64,000 nucleotides of DNA. It comes from Singulisphaera sp. Its GTDB lineage: Bacteria; Planctomycetota; Planctomycetia; Isosphaerales; Isosphaeraceae. Below are positions 44,190-53,313 of this stretch, piece after piece. The translations under genes and the position numbers were made by a program. The notes under the pieces are model-generated. The model did not search any database. It was not told the origin of the DNA and worked only from the letters and a program-made list of their open reading frames with translations. The stretch lies in assembly GCA_027451445.1 (NCBI GenBank), contig DAIDJG010000463.1:31462-95461 (forward strand), written 5' to 3'. Each line of letters opens with the position of its first letter. Positions within the stretch are counted from its first letter, which is position 1.

Positions 44190-45548
44190 ATGAATCACCT
44201 CTCACGGTTGGGTCTGGCAACTCCCGCGGAGGGGCCGGAGCCAGCGACAGCTAGCCTGGCTCTCCTCGCCGGGTTAACTGCTCGACGATGGCGGGTCCAA
44301 CATTTTCGGGCGCGGGCCTGTCCGACGGCGACCAAAGCGGTTGGTCAGGCGACAGGTTATCCCGGACGTCATCTTGATGACTGGCTGATGCCTGGTGATG
44401 TGTGTCGTGCCGTTTTCGCACGGGGCGCCCGCGCCGTCGACCTGGCGATCGTCGAGGGCACTCTTGAAGAGCCGCTGCGAGTCTTCGAGTGTGGACAGCA
44501 AGATCGCCCTGGCGGTTTACGGCCGATCGCTGAGAGCCTCGGTCTTCCGATCGTCGCGGTCGTTGCCTGTCAGGGCTGGCCCGACTTTCACCTTCCCCAC
44601 CTGCCTGAAGGAACCGAAGCGGTATTGCTGGACGGTCTGGAGTCGCCCGAGCATTTCGAGCCAATACGGCGGATGATCTCGCTGACGAAAAAGGTACCCG
44701 TGCTGGGTGCCGTCGAGGCATTGCCGGAAGTACGGGAATCAATTCGGCGAACACCGCGCGATCAATTCTTGCCCGAGGAACTCTTTCAGCAACTGGGCGC
44801 TAGCTTTTTGCGATTCGCCGATCTGGGAGCGATCCGCAACCTGGCAAGTCATCGGCCTTTCTCATATCCGGGGTCTTGTTCCGCGGCTGCGTGTGGGCGA
44901 GGGACGTTTCGCGTGGCCTATGCGCGGGATGAGGCGTTTGGGACGTATTTTCCCGACACGCTCGAGGCACTCGAAGCGCTGGGCGCAGAGTTGATCGAGT
45001 TTTCGCCGCTTCGCGACGAATGCCTCCCGGATTCCGTGGATCTCGTGATGATCGGATGTGGAGTTCCGGATCTCCACGCGGACGCGCTGGCGGAGAACCT
45101 CAGCTTGATCGCGGCGTTGCGGTCGCACGTCTGCCGAGGTCAGCGGATTTATTCCGAGGGGGGTGGAACGGCTTACCTCGGTCGTTCGATGATACTACCG
45201 GGACGCCAGGTGTCTGGGGCAGGGATCTTGCCGTTTGATGCGGTGCTACGTCCTGTTCCACCGGCGCCGGAGCCCGTGACTCGAAAGCTTGTGCGGGACT
45301 CTTGGTTGGGGCCTAAAGGGACGACGGTTCGGGGCTATCGTACGAACCGCTGGCAATTGATTCCGGGGGCGGGCCCACTCGATTGTGCCAGTTGCCACGG
45401 GCCACTCGCGACCGAGGGAGACTTCTTCTACCACCACCATGCGGTAGGTGGCCTCATGCATCTGCATCTGGGAGCACTTCCCGAGGTGGTCTCCGCATTT
45501 GCCGGGCCCCACCGTCCTTCACTGTCGCTCCCCTCAACGCGCCGTTGA
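44190..45548 (+). CDS. CobB/CbiA-like protein lacking Walker A and the amidotransferase cysteine
   Basis: 452 residues from the ATG at 44190. The layout follows cobyrinate a,c-diamide synthase: an N-terminal dethiobiotin-synthetase-like half (GLTARRWRVQHFRA, GYPGRHLDDWLMPGDV, AVDLAIVEGTLEEPL) and a C-terminal type-1 glutamine amidotransferase half (RVAYARDEAFGTYFPDTLEA, IEFSPLRDECLPDSVDLVMI, HHAVGGLMHLHLGALPEVVS). The P-loop expected near residue 10 is absent (ATPAEGPEPATAS instead of a GxxxxGKT motif). The nucleophile-elbow cysteine is replaced by Gly324 (YSEGGGTAYLG). It is probably a non-catalytic paralogue. No other cobalamin gene is near. It overlaps the convergent downstream gene by 15 bp. 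Confidence 0.75.
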   Translation: MNHLSRLGLATPAEGPEPATASLALLAGLTARRWRVQHFRARACPTATKAVGQATGYPGRHLDDWLMPGDVCRAVFARGARAVDLAIVEGTLEEPLRVFECGQQDRPGGLRPIAESLGLPIVAVVACQGWPDFHLPHLPEGTEAVLLDGLESPEHFEPIRRMISLTKKVPVLGAVEALPEVRESIRRTPRDQFLPEELFQQLGASFLRFADLGAIRNLASHRPFSYPGSCSAAACGRGTFRVAYARDEAFGTYFPDTLEALEALGAELIEFSPLRDECLPDSVDLVMIGCGVPDLHADALAENLSLIAALRSHVCRGQRIYSEGGGTAYLGRSMILPGRQVSGAGILPFDAVLRPVPPAPEPVTRKLVRDSWLGPKGTTVRGYRTNRWQLIPGAGPLDCASCHGPLATEGDFFYHHHAVGGLMHLHLGALPEVVSAFAGPHRPSLSLPSTRR

Positions 45549-47573
45549 GGGTGGAGTCGCGAGTTGGGCTTCGATACGCTTGAGTTCACGCTCAACAACT
45601 GGAGCCGCCTGGGGCGCAGTCCCGGTCGCCTGTGCATCCGCCAGTCGCTTACGCCAGGCGACCTGCCGGTCTCTGGTGTCGGCGAGAGCGGCGATGCGCG
45701 CCGTGGCTTGTTGGTGAAAGTCATCTGGGGCGGGCACGCCGACAGTTTCTGACCACAGCTTAACTCCCGATTCAAAATCGCGGCGCGACACGAACTGCTG
45801 AAGCCGAGATAACTCGAGTGTCTCCCAGATCATCCGGGCTTGCGCCGAGCGCGTATCGACGGGGATCGCGGACAGTTGGAGCAGCAAGTCCTGCGGACGG
45901 TTAGCGGCGAGAAGCGCATCGCAGAGAAACGAATCGTAGGTGGGTCGAAGGTCTTCGTGAAGTTTCGCACGGTCGATGGTGAGCAGGACATCGGCCAACT
46001 CGGCTTTTTCACGAGGTTTGCTGCCACGCTGGAGTCGGAAGTATGCCGTTTTCACGCACCAATTGAGACGAACGTCGGCCGGGTCATCGGGAGAAGGCTT
46101 GAGGAACTCTTTCGAGACTTCCCAGTCAACGTCGGTCTTCCACTCGGCGACGCGAGGTTTCGGTTTCGACTCCAGGCGGTAAAGCGGATCACCCAGAAAG
46201 ATCAGCCGCCATGGCCGCCCGAATGCGCTGGGCGGCGATTGCCGGACGATTGCCGAGAAAGGAATGTGCGAGGCCGCAAGCGAGGCGATCAGGCTCGGCG
46301 GGTGAAACGCTTGGAGATACGGCTCATTGAGCGATCCGAAATAGAGGAACGCCCCTTGCGCAAGCCAGCGCCCGGCAATCGTGTTGGTATTCTCGGTGTT
46401 GGCCGCCGAGAAGCTGTGGATCATCAGCACGGCCGTCGGAACGCTTGCGGGGACGTCAGCGGTTTGTCCGGGGCCTCCGGGCAAGTTGAACTGCGTGGGG
46501 CTGCCGTGCGTGTTGATGAGCACGAGCCCGTAGGAGTTGAAAGGCTCGAAGGCCTCGTGCCAGCCCGTCAGACTGGCACGGTCGCCAGACCGCTGGCTCA
46601 CGCGCAGCAGCGGTTCGAGTGAGTTGGCTGCACCGTTCATACGGTAGTCGGACCAGGGGCGATCGCGCTCGTTGTACGAGTTGAACAACAAGGCGGAGCG
46701 CGGCTGCAGGAAGAGGCTGCACATGGCCCGGTAGACGCTCGCGGCCATTCCGCCTGTCATTCGCCCTACGTAGGCCCAGCGCGTTTGGAGGTCGGGAAAA
46801 CGTCCGAGGAGGTCATCGACGGCGTTGTCTCCTTTCTGGGTCTGATAACGGCTGGGCCAATCGCCCGCGAGCGTGATGAAGTCGCAGTCGTCACCGATCC
46901 GGTCATACTTCGGAGTCACTTCGGCGATCCGCCCTTCGACGGCCAGCGCAAACGCCCGCGCCTCCTCCACCGATAGGACATCGCCGTGGTGTTTGGCGGA
47001 ATCCAGTCGCCCCAGAGCCTGGAAGTGGCCCGCGGCAAGGGCGATAGCGGCCGCGAGCATCGGGCTGTCTGGAGCGCTCAGGACCACTCCGGGTGGCGTC
47101 GTTCCCTTCCAGTGCCGTACGTTATCGCCCTTCGGGACGGCATCGCCTGAGTCCGCGCTGGTCCAGGAACGGCTCACGGCAGTGAGCGCTGCGTGCCACC
47201 GTTGTTCGATGGGTAGGGGAGAGACGCCCCCGGCTTTCTTCGGATAATTGACGATCCTGGCCGGGCCGAACGCGCGCAGAAACTTGAAGGAGTACTCCGC
47301 ATCCTGGATCAAAATCGGGAAATAATGACGCTCGTCCCAAGTTCCAATCGCTTCGAGGAACGTCTCGAAGTCCGGCACCAGGCAGACTTGGTCGACGACC
47401 TGCCGTTCAGGGGCGTTGCGACGCTCCCACATCACTGAGGCCCGTCGCAGCGCGTCCGCCTCTAACGCTGGAGCAGGCTTTTCGGCCTGCGCCCAAAGAG
47501 CCGAGCGAGAGCCGGAGAAAACGATTGCAAAGGCCAATCCAACGAGAGCCTTTCGGCAATAAATCGATAACAT
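45534..47573 (-). CDS. Secreted protein with gingipain/caspase-fold-like region, catalytic Cys apparently missing
   Basis: 679 residues, ATG at 47573, signal peptide ending near LWAQA (residue ~29). The middle carries a pattern of clan CD peptidases such as gingipains: a hydrophobic strand then LVLINTHGSP (His356), then TAVLMIHSFSAANT about 31-33 residues later, where the nucleophile Cys would be expected and Ser387/Ser389 are found, then AGRWLAQGAFLYFGSLNEPY and GDPLYRLESKP, like the end of C25 catalytic domains. The C-terminal ~190 residues are helical, TPR-like. A non-peptidase or altered-nucleophile role is inferred. It could also be an unrelated Rossmann-type fold. Confidence 0.6.
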   Translation of the reverse strand: MLSIYCRKALVGLAFAIVFSGSRSALWAQAEKPAPALEADALRRASVMWERRNAPERQVVDQVCLVPDFETFLEAIGTWDERHYFPILIQDAEYSFKFLRAFGPARIVNYPKKAGGVSPLPIEQRWHAALTAVSRSWTSADSGDAVPKGDNVRHWKGTTPPGVVLSAPDSPMLAAAIALAAGHFQALGRLDSAKHHGDVLSVEEARAFALAVEGRIAEVTPKYDRIGDDCDFITLAGDWPSRYQTQKGDNAVDDLLGRFPDLQTRWAYVGRMTGGMAASVYRAMCSLFLQPRSALLFNSYNERDRPWSDYRMNGAANSLEPLLRVSQRSGDRASLTGWHEAFEPFNSYGLVLINTHGSPTQFNLPGGPGQTADVPASVPTAVLMIHSFSAANTENTNTIAGRWLAQGAFLYFGSLNEPYLQAFHPPSLIASLAASHIPFSAIVRQSPPSAFGRPWRLIFLGDPLYRLESKPKPRVAEWKTDVDWEVSKEFLKPSPDDPADVRLNWCVKTAYFRLQRGSKPREKAELADVLLTIDRAKLHEDLRPTYDSFLCDALLAANRPQDLLLQLSAIPVDTRSAQARMIWETLELSRLQQFVSRRDFESGVKLWSETVGVPAPDDFHQQATARIAALADTRDRQVAWRKRLADAQATGTAPQAAPVVERELKRIEAQLATPPSTAR

Positions 47574-47779
47574 GGCGACTCACGTTTGCTGGTGGCCCGG
47601 CGTTTCGCAGGTCCACGGGTCAAGCCGTAATCCCAGTCTTGCCAGCTCCCCCGAACGAGTCGAGGTAGAGACGACGGGGTCGAACCGGTATACTAAATTC
47701 AAGGGAAACTTACTGGATCAACGCGTCCGGTCCGTTCGCACCGACCCGATTCGAAGCGTGTTCTTGGGAAATTCGTCCG

Positions 47780-48175
47780 ATGAAAAAAGGTGGCATCCTC
47801 AATCCCGCGATCTGCTCGCTTCTGGCCGAGCTGGGACACATGGACGAGTTGCTTATCGTGGATGCTGCATATCCGCTTCCGCCCGATAGTCACGTGATCG
47901 ACCTGACCCTGACGCCTGGGATCCCTCGGTTTCTGGACGTCCTTCGGGCGATCGCGGAAGAGCTGGTCATCGACTCCGTTGCCCTCGCCTCGGAGATCAC
48001 CGAATACAGTCCGAAAATGTACCAGGAGATCCTCAAGATTATCGGCGATGTCGACGTTGACGAAGTTCCGCATCACGAGTTCAAGGAGCAATCCTTGGGT
48101 GTCAAGGGTGTGATCCGGACCGCGGAGTTTACGCCGTACGCAAACATCCGCATCGTGTCCGGAAGTGCGTTCTGA
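47780..48175 (+). CDS. RbsD/FucU family sugar mutarotase
   Basis: 131 residues. Matches RbsD: MKKGGILNPAICSLLAELGH with His20 at the catalytic position, DELLIVDAAYPLP, and the C-terminal RTAEFTPYANIRIVSGSAF, with the conserved Tyr and Asn. It interconverts pyranose and furanose (or anomeric) forms of ribose or fucose-like sugars. Its neighbours are an Ldh2-type dehydrogenase (convergent) and an aldose 1-epimerase gene, so a small sugar-handling locus is likely. No ribose transporter or kinase is present. Confidence 0.9.
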   Translation: MKKGGILNPAICSLLAELGHMDELLIVDAAYPLPPDSHVIDLTLTPGIPRFLDVLRAIAEELVIDSVALASEITEYSPKMYQEILKIIGDVDVDEVPHHEFKEQSLGVKGVIRTAEFTPYANIRIVSGSAF

Positions 48176-48182
48176 GGGTGGG

Positions 48183-49229
48183 TCAGGGGAGCGCAACGCC
48201 ATACTTGGTCGCGACCTCAGCCAGCTTTTCCCAATGGGCGTCCTCCAGAGTGATGCCGAGCGTTTCTCGGCGCTTGAGGGTGTTCCGTTCGGGATCGCCG
48301 GGAAGCAGAATCGTCTCGACCCCATCGGCTTTGGGCGTCGCGCGCACGAACGAGGCGAGCTGAGACGATTCGCGCTCCAGAGTCTCGCGGCCGGCAAAGT
48401 GTGCAGGGTCGATGGCGAGGAAGAAAACGTTGTTACCCTTGGCGGGCGGAGCCCCCGGGTAGCTCGTGCGCCCGCCGCAGAGTCCGCTCGCCAGCATGTC
48501 GAGTACGAGACCGAGGCCAAACCCTTTATAGGCTTGGGCGCCACCCACCGGGAGAATCGTGCCCAGGGGCGATTCATAGAGAACCGCAGGGTTCGTCGTC
48601 GGGCGGCCCTGGGGGTCCAGCAGCCAGCCTTCGGGAACAGGTTTCTTGTTAATATGATAAACTCGCACCTTACCTTCGGCGACCACGCTGGTACCAAAAT
48701 CGAGGACGACCGGCTCCTCCTCAGTGGGAACCGCAACGCAGAGCGGGTTCGTGCCGAGACGAGGCTCCAGGCCCCCGGGCGGTGCCACGCGAAGGCCTGA
48801 GCCGCAGTTGTTGACCGTCGCCAGGAGGATCAACCCTTCGGCGGCTGCACGCTCGGCGTAATCGCCGAGTCGACCGATGTGGCCGGCGTGTCTCAACGAG
48901 CCGGCTCCGAGCCCCAGCGCCTTGGCCTTGGGAAGCACGAGGTCGAGCAGTCGATGAGCCTGCACCTGACCGAAGCCCCACTGCCCGTCCGCGACGACAA
49001 CGGCGGGACTCTCGTGCTCGATCTGAAGCGCAACGCCCGCGCGGTATTCGCCCTTTTCGAGGAATCCAAGGTACTGGGGAACGCGCATCACGCCGTGCGA
49101 GTCGTGTCCTCGAAGGTTCGCCCCAACGAGGTTGTCGGCGATCATTTTCGCTTCGTCAGAGGCAACCCCCGCAGCCTGAAAAAGTCGTGAGGTGAAATCG
49201 GTGAGTGCATCAGCGGTCAACGTTGGCAT
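48183..49229 (-). CDS. Ldh2 family NAD(P)-dependent dehydrogenase (malate/ureidoglycolate/lactate type)
   Basis: 348 residues from the ATG at 49229 (GGAG ~9 bases upstream); an in-frame extension to 49451 lacks family similarity. Family motifs: NLVGANLRGHDSHGVMRVPQ with the catalytic His, GFGQVQAHRLLDLVLPKAKA, SLRHAGHIGRLGDYAERAAA, RLGTNPLCVAVPTEEEPVVL and PVGGAQAYKGFGLGLVLDML. Members reduce 2-oxo acids or imines (malate, lactate, ureidoglycolate, delta1-piperideine-2-carboxylate), so the substrate is open. It is convergent with rbsD (7 bp apart). Confidence 0.9.
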   Translation of the reverse strand: MPTLTADALTDFTSRLFQAAGVASDEAKMIADNLVGANLRGHDSHGVMRVPQYLGFLEKGEYRAGVALQIEHESPAVVVADGQWGFGQVQAHRLLDLVLPKAKALGLGAGSLRHAGHIGRLGDYAERAAAEGLILLATVNNCGSGLRVAPPGGLEPRLGTNPLCVAVPTEEEPVVLDFGTSVVAEGKVRVYHINKKPVPEGWLLDPQGRPTTNPAVLYESPLGTILPVGGAQAYKGFGLGLVLDMLASGLCGGRTSYPGAPPAKGNNVFFLAIDPAHFAGRETLERESSQLASFVRATPKADGVETILLPGDPERNTLKRRETLGITLEDAHWEKLAEVATKYGVALP

Positions 49230-49501
49230 GGCAGGGACGCTCCGAGTCCAGGTCGCTTCATCGAGTTTCGGATTCGATCTTACGCGACGGTAGCGTATTT
49301 GCAATCCAACCCATACCCGATCCCGATAGCGAAGGGCATCGAACCCATCGAGCCCGTCGAGTTTCTGCGAGAGGTCGTCTGTCGCATGACATACGTAGAC
49401 CGGAACGTCAGGGGCTTTCCCCCGGTCGTGGTTTACGATCGAATAGGGCAACGTTTGAGGCTGGGGTGCAAACCAATGTGACTCGTTGAGGACGGATTGC
49501 C

Positions 49502-50497
49502 ATGGCGTTTCGAGTCAGCACGGAGCCACGGGGTGATCGTACGGTCTACCGCTTGCACGACGACGCGACCGGAGCATCGGCCTCGGTGCTGCCGTCGTTT
49601 GGATTCAACCTCTTCGACCTCCGGCTCCCCGCGGCGGGAGAGCTGCGCAGGGTGATCGACGCGGAGCCGCATTGGGAGGACAATCCGCGGAGCCCTGGCC
49701 GCAATGGCACGCCCGTTCTGTTTCCCTATCCGAACCGGGTCCGCGATGCACGCTATACCTTTGGCGGCAAGGAATACCATCTTCCTGTTGCGAACGGTCC
49801 CAACGCGATTCATGGTTTTGCGCTCAATGTGGCCTGGGACGTCATCGAACACAAAGCGACGGACTCCGAAGCGACGATCACCGGGCGTTACCAGATCTCC
49901 AAGAACTCACCGGAAATGAGGCCGCGCTGGCCAACGGACGCGGTGCTTCAAATTAAATACGCACTGGCGGGTCGGCGCCTCGCGATGACGATCACCGTGA
50001 CGAACCCAACGGAAGTCGACCTGCCCTACGGCTTTGGGATCCATCCCTACTTTCGACTGCCGCTCACAACGGACGGGGACACCTCTGCCACGCGCGTGAT
50101 TCTCCCGGCCACTCGGTACTGGACGTTGAAGGACTTTCTTCCGACAGGGGAAACCCGTCCCGTCGACGCTCGACTCGATTTTCGCCGGGGCCAACCTATC
50201 AAGGGTTTAAAACTCGACGATGTCTTGACCGGCCTGAACTTCGACGCTGGCTGGTGCGTTTGCCGGCTCGTCGACGAAGGCCTCAAAGCGGAGTTTCGCC
50301 TCAGTTTCGACAAGACTTTTCGCGAACTTGTGGTTTACACGCCACCCGGACCGGGAAACCTGATCTCACTCGAACCCTACACGCAGACAACCGACGCTAT
50401 TAACCTTCAAGCGCAGGGTTGCGATGCGGGCCTGCGGGTCCTGGGACATGGTCGGCAGGACACACTTAACATCCGGATGGAGACGGCTGATCTGTGA
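49502..50497 (+). CDS. Aldose 1-epimerase family protein
   Basis: 331 residues, ATG at 49502. A GalM-like beta-sandwich: LPSFGFNLFDLRL, GTPVLFPYPNRVRDARYTFG, AIHGFALNVAWDVIEH with the first active His, YGFGIHPYFRLPL with the second, and a C-terminal ISLEPYTQTTDAINL carrying the catalytic Glu. It converts alpha- and beta-anomers of hexoses. It could be a hexose-6-phosphate or galactose form; specificity is not readable. Near rbsD, which is functionally similar. Confidence 0.92.
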   Translation: MAFRVSTEPRGDRTVYRLHDDATGASASVLPSFGFNLFDLRLPAAGELRRVIDAEPHWEDNPRSPGRNGTPVLFPYPNRVRDARYTFGGKEYHLPVANGPNAIHGFALNVAWDVIEHKATDSEATITGRYQISKNSPEMRPRWPTDAVLQIKYALAGRRLAMTITVTNPTEVDLPYGFGIHPYFRLPLTTDGDTSATRVILPATRYWTLKDFLPTGETRPVDARLDFRRGQPIKGLKLDDVLTGLNFDAGWCVCRLVDEGLKAEFRLSFDKTFRELVVYTPPGPGNLISLEPYTQTTDAINLQAQGCDAGLRVLGHGRQDTLNIRMETADL

Positions 50498-50648
50498 ACG
50501 GTTTCTGCTCCCAGGATCCGTTTCGGAATTGGCCGTAGCCTCGAATTGTTGGCCGGGATATCATTCACTGAACGGGACAAATGGGTATTCTGAGCCGCAG
50601 CCCCAATGATTGCGGGGAGGATCTCCGGTTGCGCCGGACGTGTTCGCG

Positions 50649-51182
50649 ATGGCGGATGATGATTTGAACGAAAACCCCCTGGAACCGTGCGGTCCCGCGG
50701 AACCCCACGACCTGAAGACGCTTCGGATCGATCTCCTGCGACGCGCGGTGGAGATCTACCTCAGCATTGCGTATCCTCAGAGCAATCCGCCTGAAGTGAT
50801 TCGCCGCCGGCTCGAGTGGGAGTCCGGTGTCGACCCGATGGCGCTGCTGTCGAATCCACCCTTTGAGCGCGCGAACCGACCCGGACCGGGTATGACTCCG
50901 ATCTTCGCGCTACGGTTAGGCAACACGCGTTACCCGCATATGAAGCTGCAGATTCAGCCGTGGCCCAACGCGGCGGGATTCCTGCTTTCCGTCAATACGC
51001 ACGACCAGGTCTTGGTCGTCGACTCCAACGCGCCCGATATGGAGGCGTTTCGCCAGCTCCAGGCCGAGAATCAGCGTCTCAAGGAGGCCATCGAGGATGC
51101 GTGGGACAACGAGGGATTGCCCATTTTCCTGAGGTATCTTCGCGAGTACATTGCGAACCGGAAGCCCGAGCCACTCGCGTGA
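50649..51182 (+). CDS. Hypothetical protein
   Basis: 177 residues from the ATG at 50649. GGGGAGG at 50614-50620 is too far upstream for this start, so the GTG at 50640 or the TTG at 50610 may be used instead. Helix LRIDLLRRAVEIYLSIAYPQ, a strand-rich centre (IFALRLGNTRYPHMKLQIQP, FLLSVNTHDQVLVVDSNAPD) and a C-terminal coiled coil (FRQLQAENQRLKEAIEDAWD). No cofactor or metal motif. The composition is protein-like throughout. No family is recognised. Confidence 0.75.
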   Translation: MADDDLNENPLEPCGPAEPHDLKTLRIDLLRRAVEIYLSIAYPQSNPPEVIRRRLEWESGVDPMALLSNPPFERANRPGPGMTPIFALRLGNTRYPHMKLQIQPWPNAAGFLLSVNTHDQVLVVDSNAPDMEAFRQLQAENQRLKEAIEDAWDNEGLPIFLRYLREYIANRKPEPLA

Positions 51183-51218
51183 CGCGAGCTTGCTTCCGTC
51201 TAATGAACCGCCGACGAC

Positions 51219-52388
51219 TCATACGGCGATGGCACTCATGCATCCTGCGGAGTGCTGATGTCTCGGCAGCGAAACCTCGAAGACCGTGCCCCGACCAGCC
51301 TCGGTTGTCACGTCGACGCGACCGGAGTGCAGGGCAACGAAGGTCTTCACGAGGCAGAGGCCGAGCCCGATTCCCTTCTTGCAGAACTGATAGTCACCCG
51401 ACGAGTGGTGCATAGTGTCGAAGCCCGTGAAAAACGGCTCGAACAGATGCTTCCGATCGGCAGGACTGATGCCTACGCCCTCGTCCGCGACGCGGAACAC
51501 GATCTCGTCGGAACCGGCGGCATGAGCATCGATCCGGATCGTACCGCCGTCCGGCGTGAACTTGATGGCATTGCCAATCAGGTTCACAAGGATGTCGGCG
51601 ACTTTGACGGGATCAAACTCGGCCCAGCCGAGCCCCGGACTGACCTCGAGTTGCACCGTTTGCCGACGAGCCTTGATGAAATCATCGAGGTCCTCGAGCA
51701 CCTCGTGGATCAACTCCTCGACGTTCGTACGCTGCACATCAAGCCGGAGGTCGAGTTCCTTGCTCTCGATGAGCTTCAGCATACGCGAAACCGTCGACTC
51801 GAGGCGCCGGCTCGCTTTCTGGATCCGCTCGAGATATTTCTTTTCCTCGGGCGAAGCATTCGGCCCCATGGTGAGCTTCCAGAGGTCGACGGTGCCGAGG
51901 ATCACCATGAGCGGTGTGTTCAACTCGTGGCTGGCGACTTCAATAAAGGCTCCCTTGAGGCGGTTGGCGTCGAGCAGTCGCTGATTCGTCTCCTTGAGCT
52001 CCGTGACCAGGGCGTGCTGCTCGACAGCCTTTCGCACGACGGCCTGGAGCTCGTCGGCGGCCCAAGGCTTGTGGATGTATTGAAAGATATTCCCTTCGTT
52101 GACGGCGTCGATGACCGCCTTGACGTCTGCGTAGGCCGTGAAGAGGAGTCGCGTGGCTTCAGGGCGGAGCCGTCGGGCATGTTTCAATACTTCGACGCCG
52201 GACATGCCAGGCATGCGCTGGTCGGACATGACGACGTGGATCGGTTGATCGGATGCAAGGATCTCCAGGGCCTCGGCGCCCCGCTCGCACTTGATGACAT
52301 GGTAGTCGAGGCGGAGCAGGTCATAGACCGACTGCAAGACCTCGGACTCGTCGTCAACCACGAGAAGGGTCGGCCGCGTCCCATTCAT
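51219..52388 (-). CDS. Receiver domain fused to histidine kinase (REC-HisKA-HATPase)
   Basis: 389 residues from the ATG at 52388. Receiver domain first (~5-125: LLVVDDESEVLQS, phospho-Asp in VVMSDQRMPGMSG, Lys in YIHKPWAADEL), then HisKA with the H-box FIEVASHELNTPLMVILGT, then HATPase with N-box NLIGNAIKFTPDGG, G1 VADEGVGIS and G2 KGIGLGLCLVKTF. No membrane segment or sensor domain, so the kinase is cytoplasmic and probably takes its input through the receiver. It lies 16 bp after the REC-HATPase gene; the two likely form one phosphorelay. Confidence 0.93.
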   Translation of the reverse strand: MNGTRPTLLVVDDESEVLQSVYDLLRLDYHVIKCERGAEALEILASDQPIHVVMSDQRMPGMSGVEVLKHARRLRPEATRLLFTAYADVKAVIDAVNEGNIFQYIHKPWAADELQAVVRKAVEQHALVTELKETNQRLLDANRLKGAFIEVASHELNTPLMVILGTVDLWKLTMGPNASPEEKKYLERIQKASRRLESTVSRMLKLIESKELDLRLDVQRTNVEELIHEVLEDLDDFIKARRQTVQLEVSPGLGWAEFDPVKVADILVNLIGNAIKFTPDGGTIRIDAHAAGSDEIVFRVADEGVGISPADRKHLFEPFFTGFDTMHHSSGDYQFCKKGIGLGLCLVKTFVALHSGRVDVTTEAGRGTVFEVSLPRHQHSAGCMSAIAV

Positions 52389-52404
52389 TCCGTGGCGCCC
52401 CGGA

Positions 52405-53256
52405 TCAAAGGTCCTGATCAATGGGCACATCCTTGAGAAAGTTCTTGATCAGTGTGACCTCGTTACCCACATCGTTATATCGGAGATCATCGACCATTCC
52501 CTTGCAGATCATGAGCCCGAAGCCCCCGGCGCGCAAGCCGAGCTTATCACGGACATCAAGGTGGCTAAAAGGGTCGTCCGCGGCGGCCGCATGGGGCAGA
52601 TTCTTGCGATCAAAGCCCGAGCCCTGGTCCCGGACCACGATCTCGACCCGGTCCTCATACACCCGATACCTGATGTTAACGAGGCGCTCGGATTGATGCC
52701 GGTTGCCCCATTCAATCGCATTCTGCGCCATTTCGAGAACGGCCTGGCGCAGTTGCATGACTTGATCGTTGTCAAACGGTGTTTCGCGGCAGAGATGGAG
52801 CAGGAAATCGTTGAGATCCTGAAGGAGCGTGATCTCGCTGTTGAGCTCAACGTGAATCTCGCCGTGCATGTTCTCCTGTTCGATGGTCGTCCGCCAGGCC
52901 TTCGCGGTGTTGATCGCGCTCATCAGGTCGTCGATGCCGTACGGTTTCGTCACGTAGGCGTTCGCACCGACGCGGAAGCCCTTCATGCGGTTCTCGGCGT
53001 CGCCGAGCGCCGTGAGCATCACGACGGGTGTCAGCATGGTGCCGCGGTCGGTCCGGAGGCGCCGGCAGACGTCAAAGCCATTGATATCCGGCAGCATCAA
53101 GTCGAGCACGACGACCGATGGAAGATGAGCCCGTGCCATCTCCAGGCCGGTTTCTCCATAGTGTGCGACCAGGGGCTGAAAGTCGCGTAGCCGCAATACC
53201 TCAGCGACCATTTTTGCCTGGTCGGGGTCGTCTTCGACGATCAGAGCCACGCTCAT
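52405..53256 (-). CDS. Receiver domain fused to RsbW-like HATPase
   Basis: 283 residues, ATG at 53256. Receiver domain ~1-120 (LIVEDDPDQAKMVAEVLR, phospho-Asp in VVVLDLMLPDINGFD, Lys in AYVTKPYGIDDL). The second half is a small GHKL ATPase of the anti-sigma/RsbW kind: RQAVLEMAQNAIEWGNRHQS (N-box), VVRDQGSGFDRKNLP (G1) and RAGGFGLMICKGMVD (G2). There is no HisKA dimerisation helix, so it is not a classical histidine kinase. It may act as a phosphorylation-controlled serine kinase or anti-sigma partner. Probably co-transcribed with the kinase gene downstream. Confidence 0.9.
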   Translation of the reverse strand: MSVALIVEDDPDQAKMVAEVLRLRDFQPLVAHYGETGLEMARAHLPSVVVLDLMLPDINGFDVCRRLRTDRGTMLTPVVMLTALGDAENRMKGFRVGANAYVTKPYGIDDLMSAINTAKAWRTTIEQENMHGEIHVELNSEITLLQDLNDFLLHLCRETPFDNDQVMQLRQAVLEMAQNAIEWGNRHQSERLVNIRYRVYEDRVEIVVRDQGSGFDRKNLPHAAAADDPFSHLDVRDKLGLRAGGFGLMICKGMVDDLRYNDVGNEVTLIKNFLKDVPIDQDL

Positions 53257-53313
53257 CGTCCGTTCCTCTCAGCGCCGAGTTGAGAAGGTTTCGCCGCCTC
53301 GTCTTGCCAGGAC

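Noticed and set aside
45395..45407. CASCH heme-like motif in the CobB-like protein
   Set aside because: The protein has no signal peptide or other cytochrome feature. A CxxCH alone in a cytoplasmic protein is not evidence of heme c attachment.
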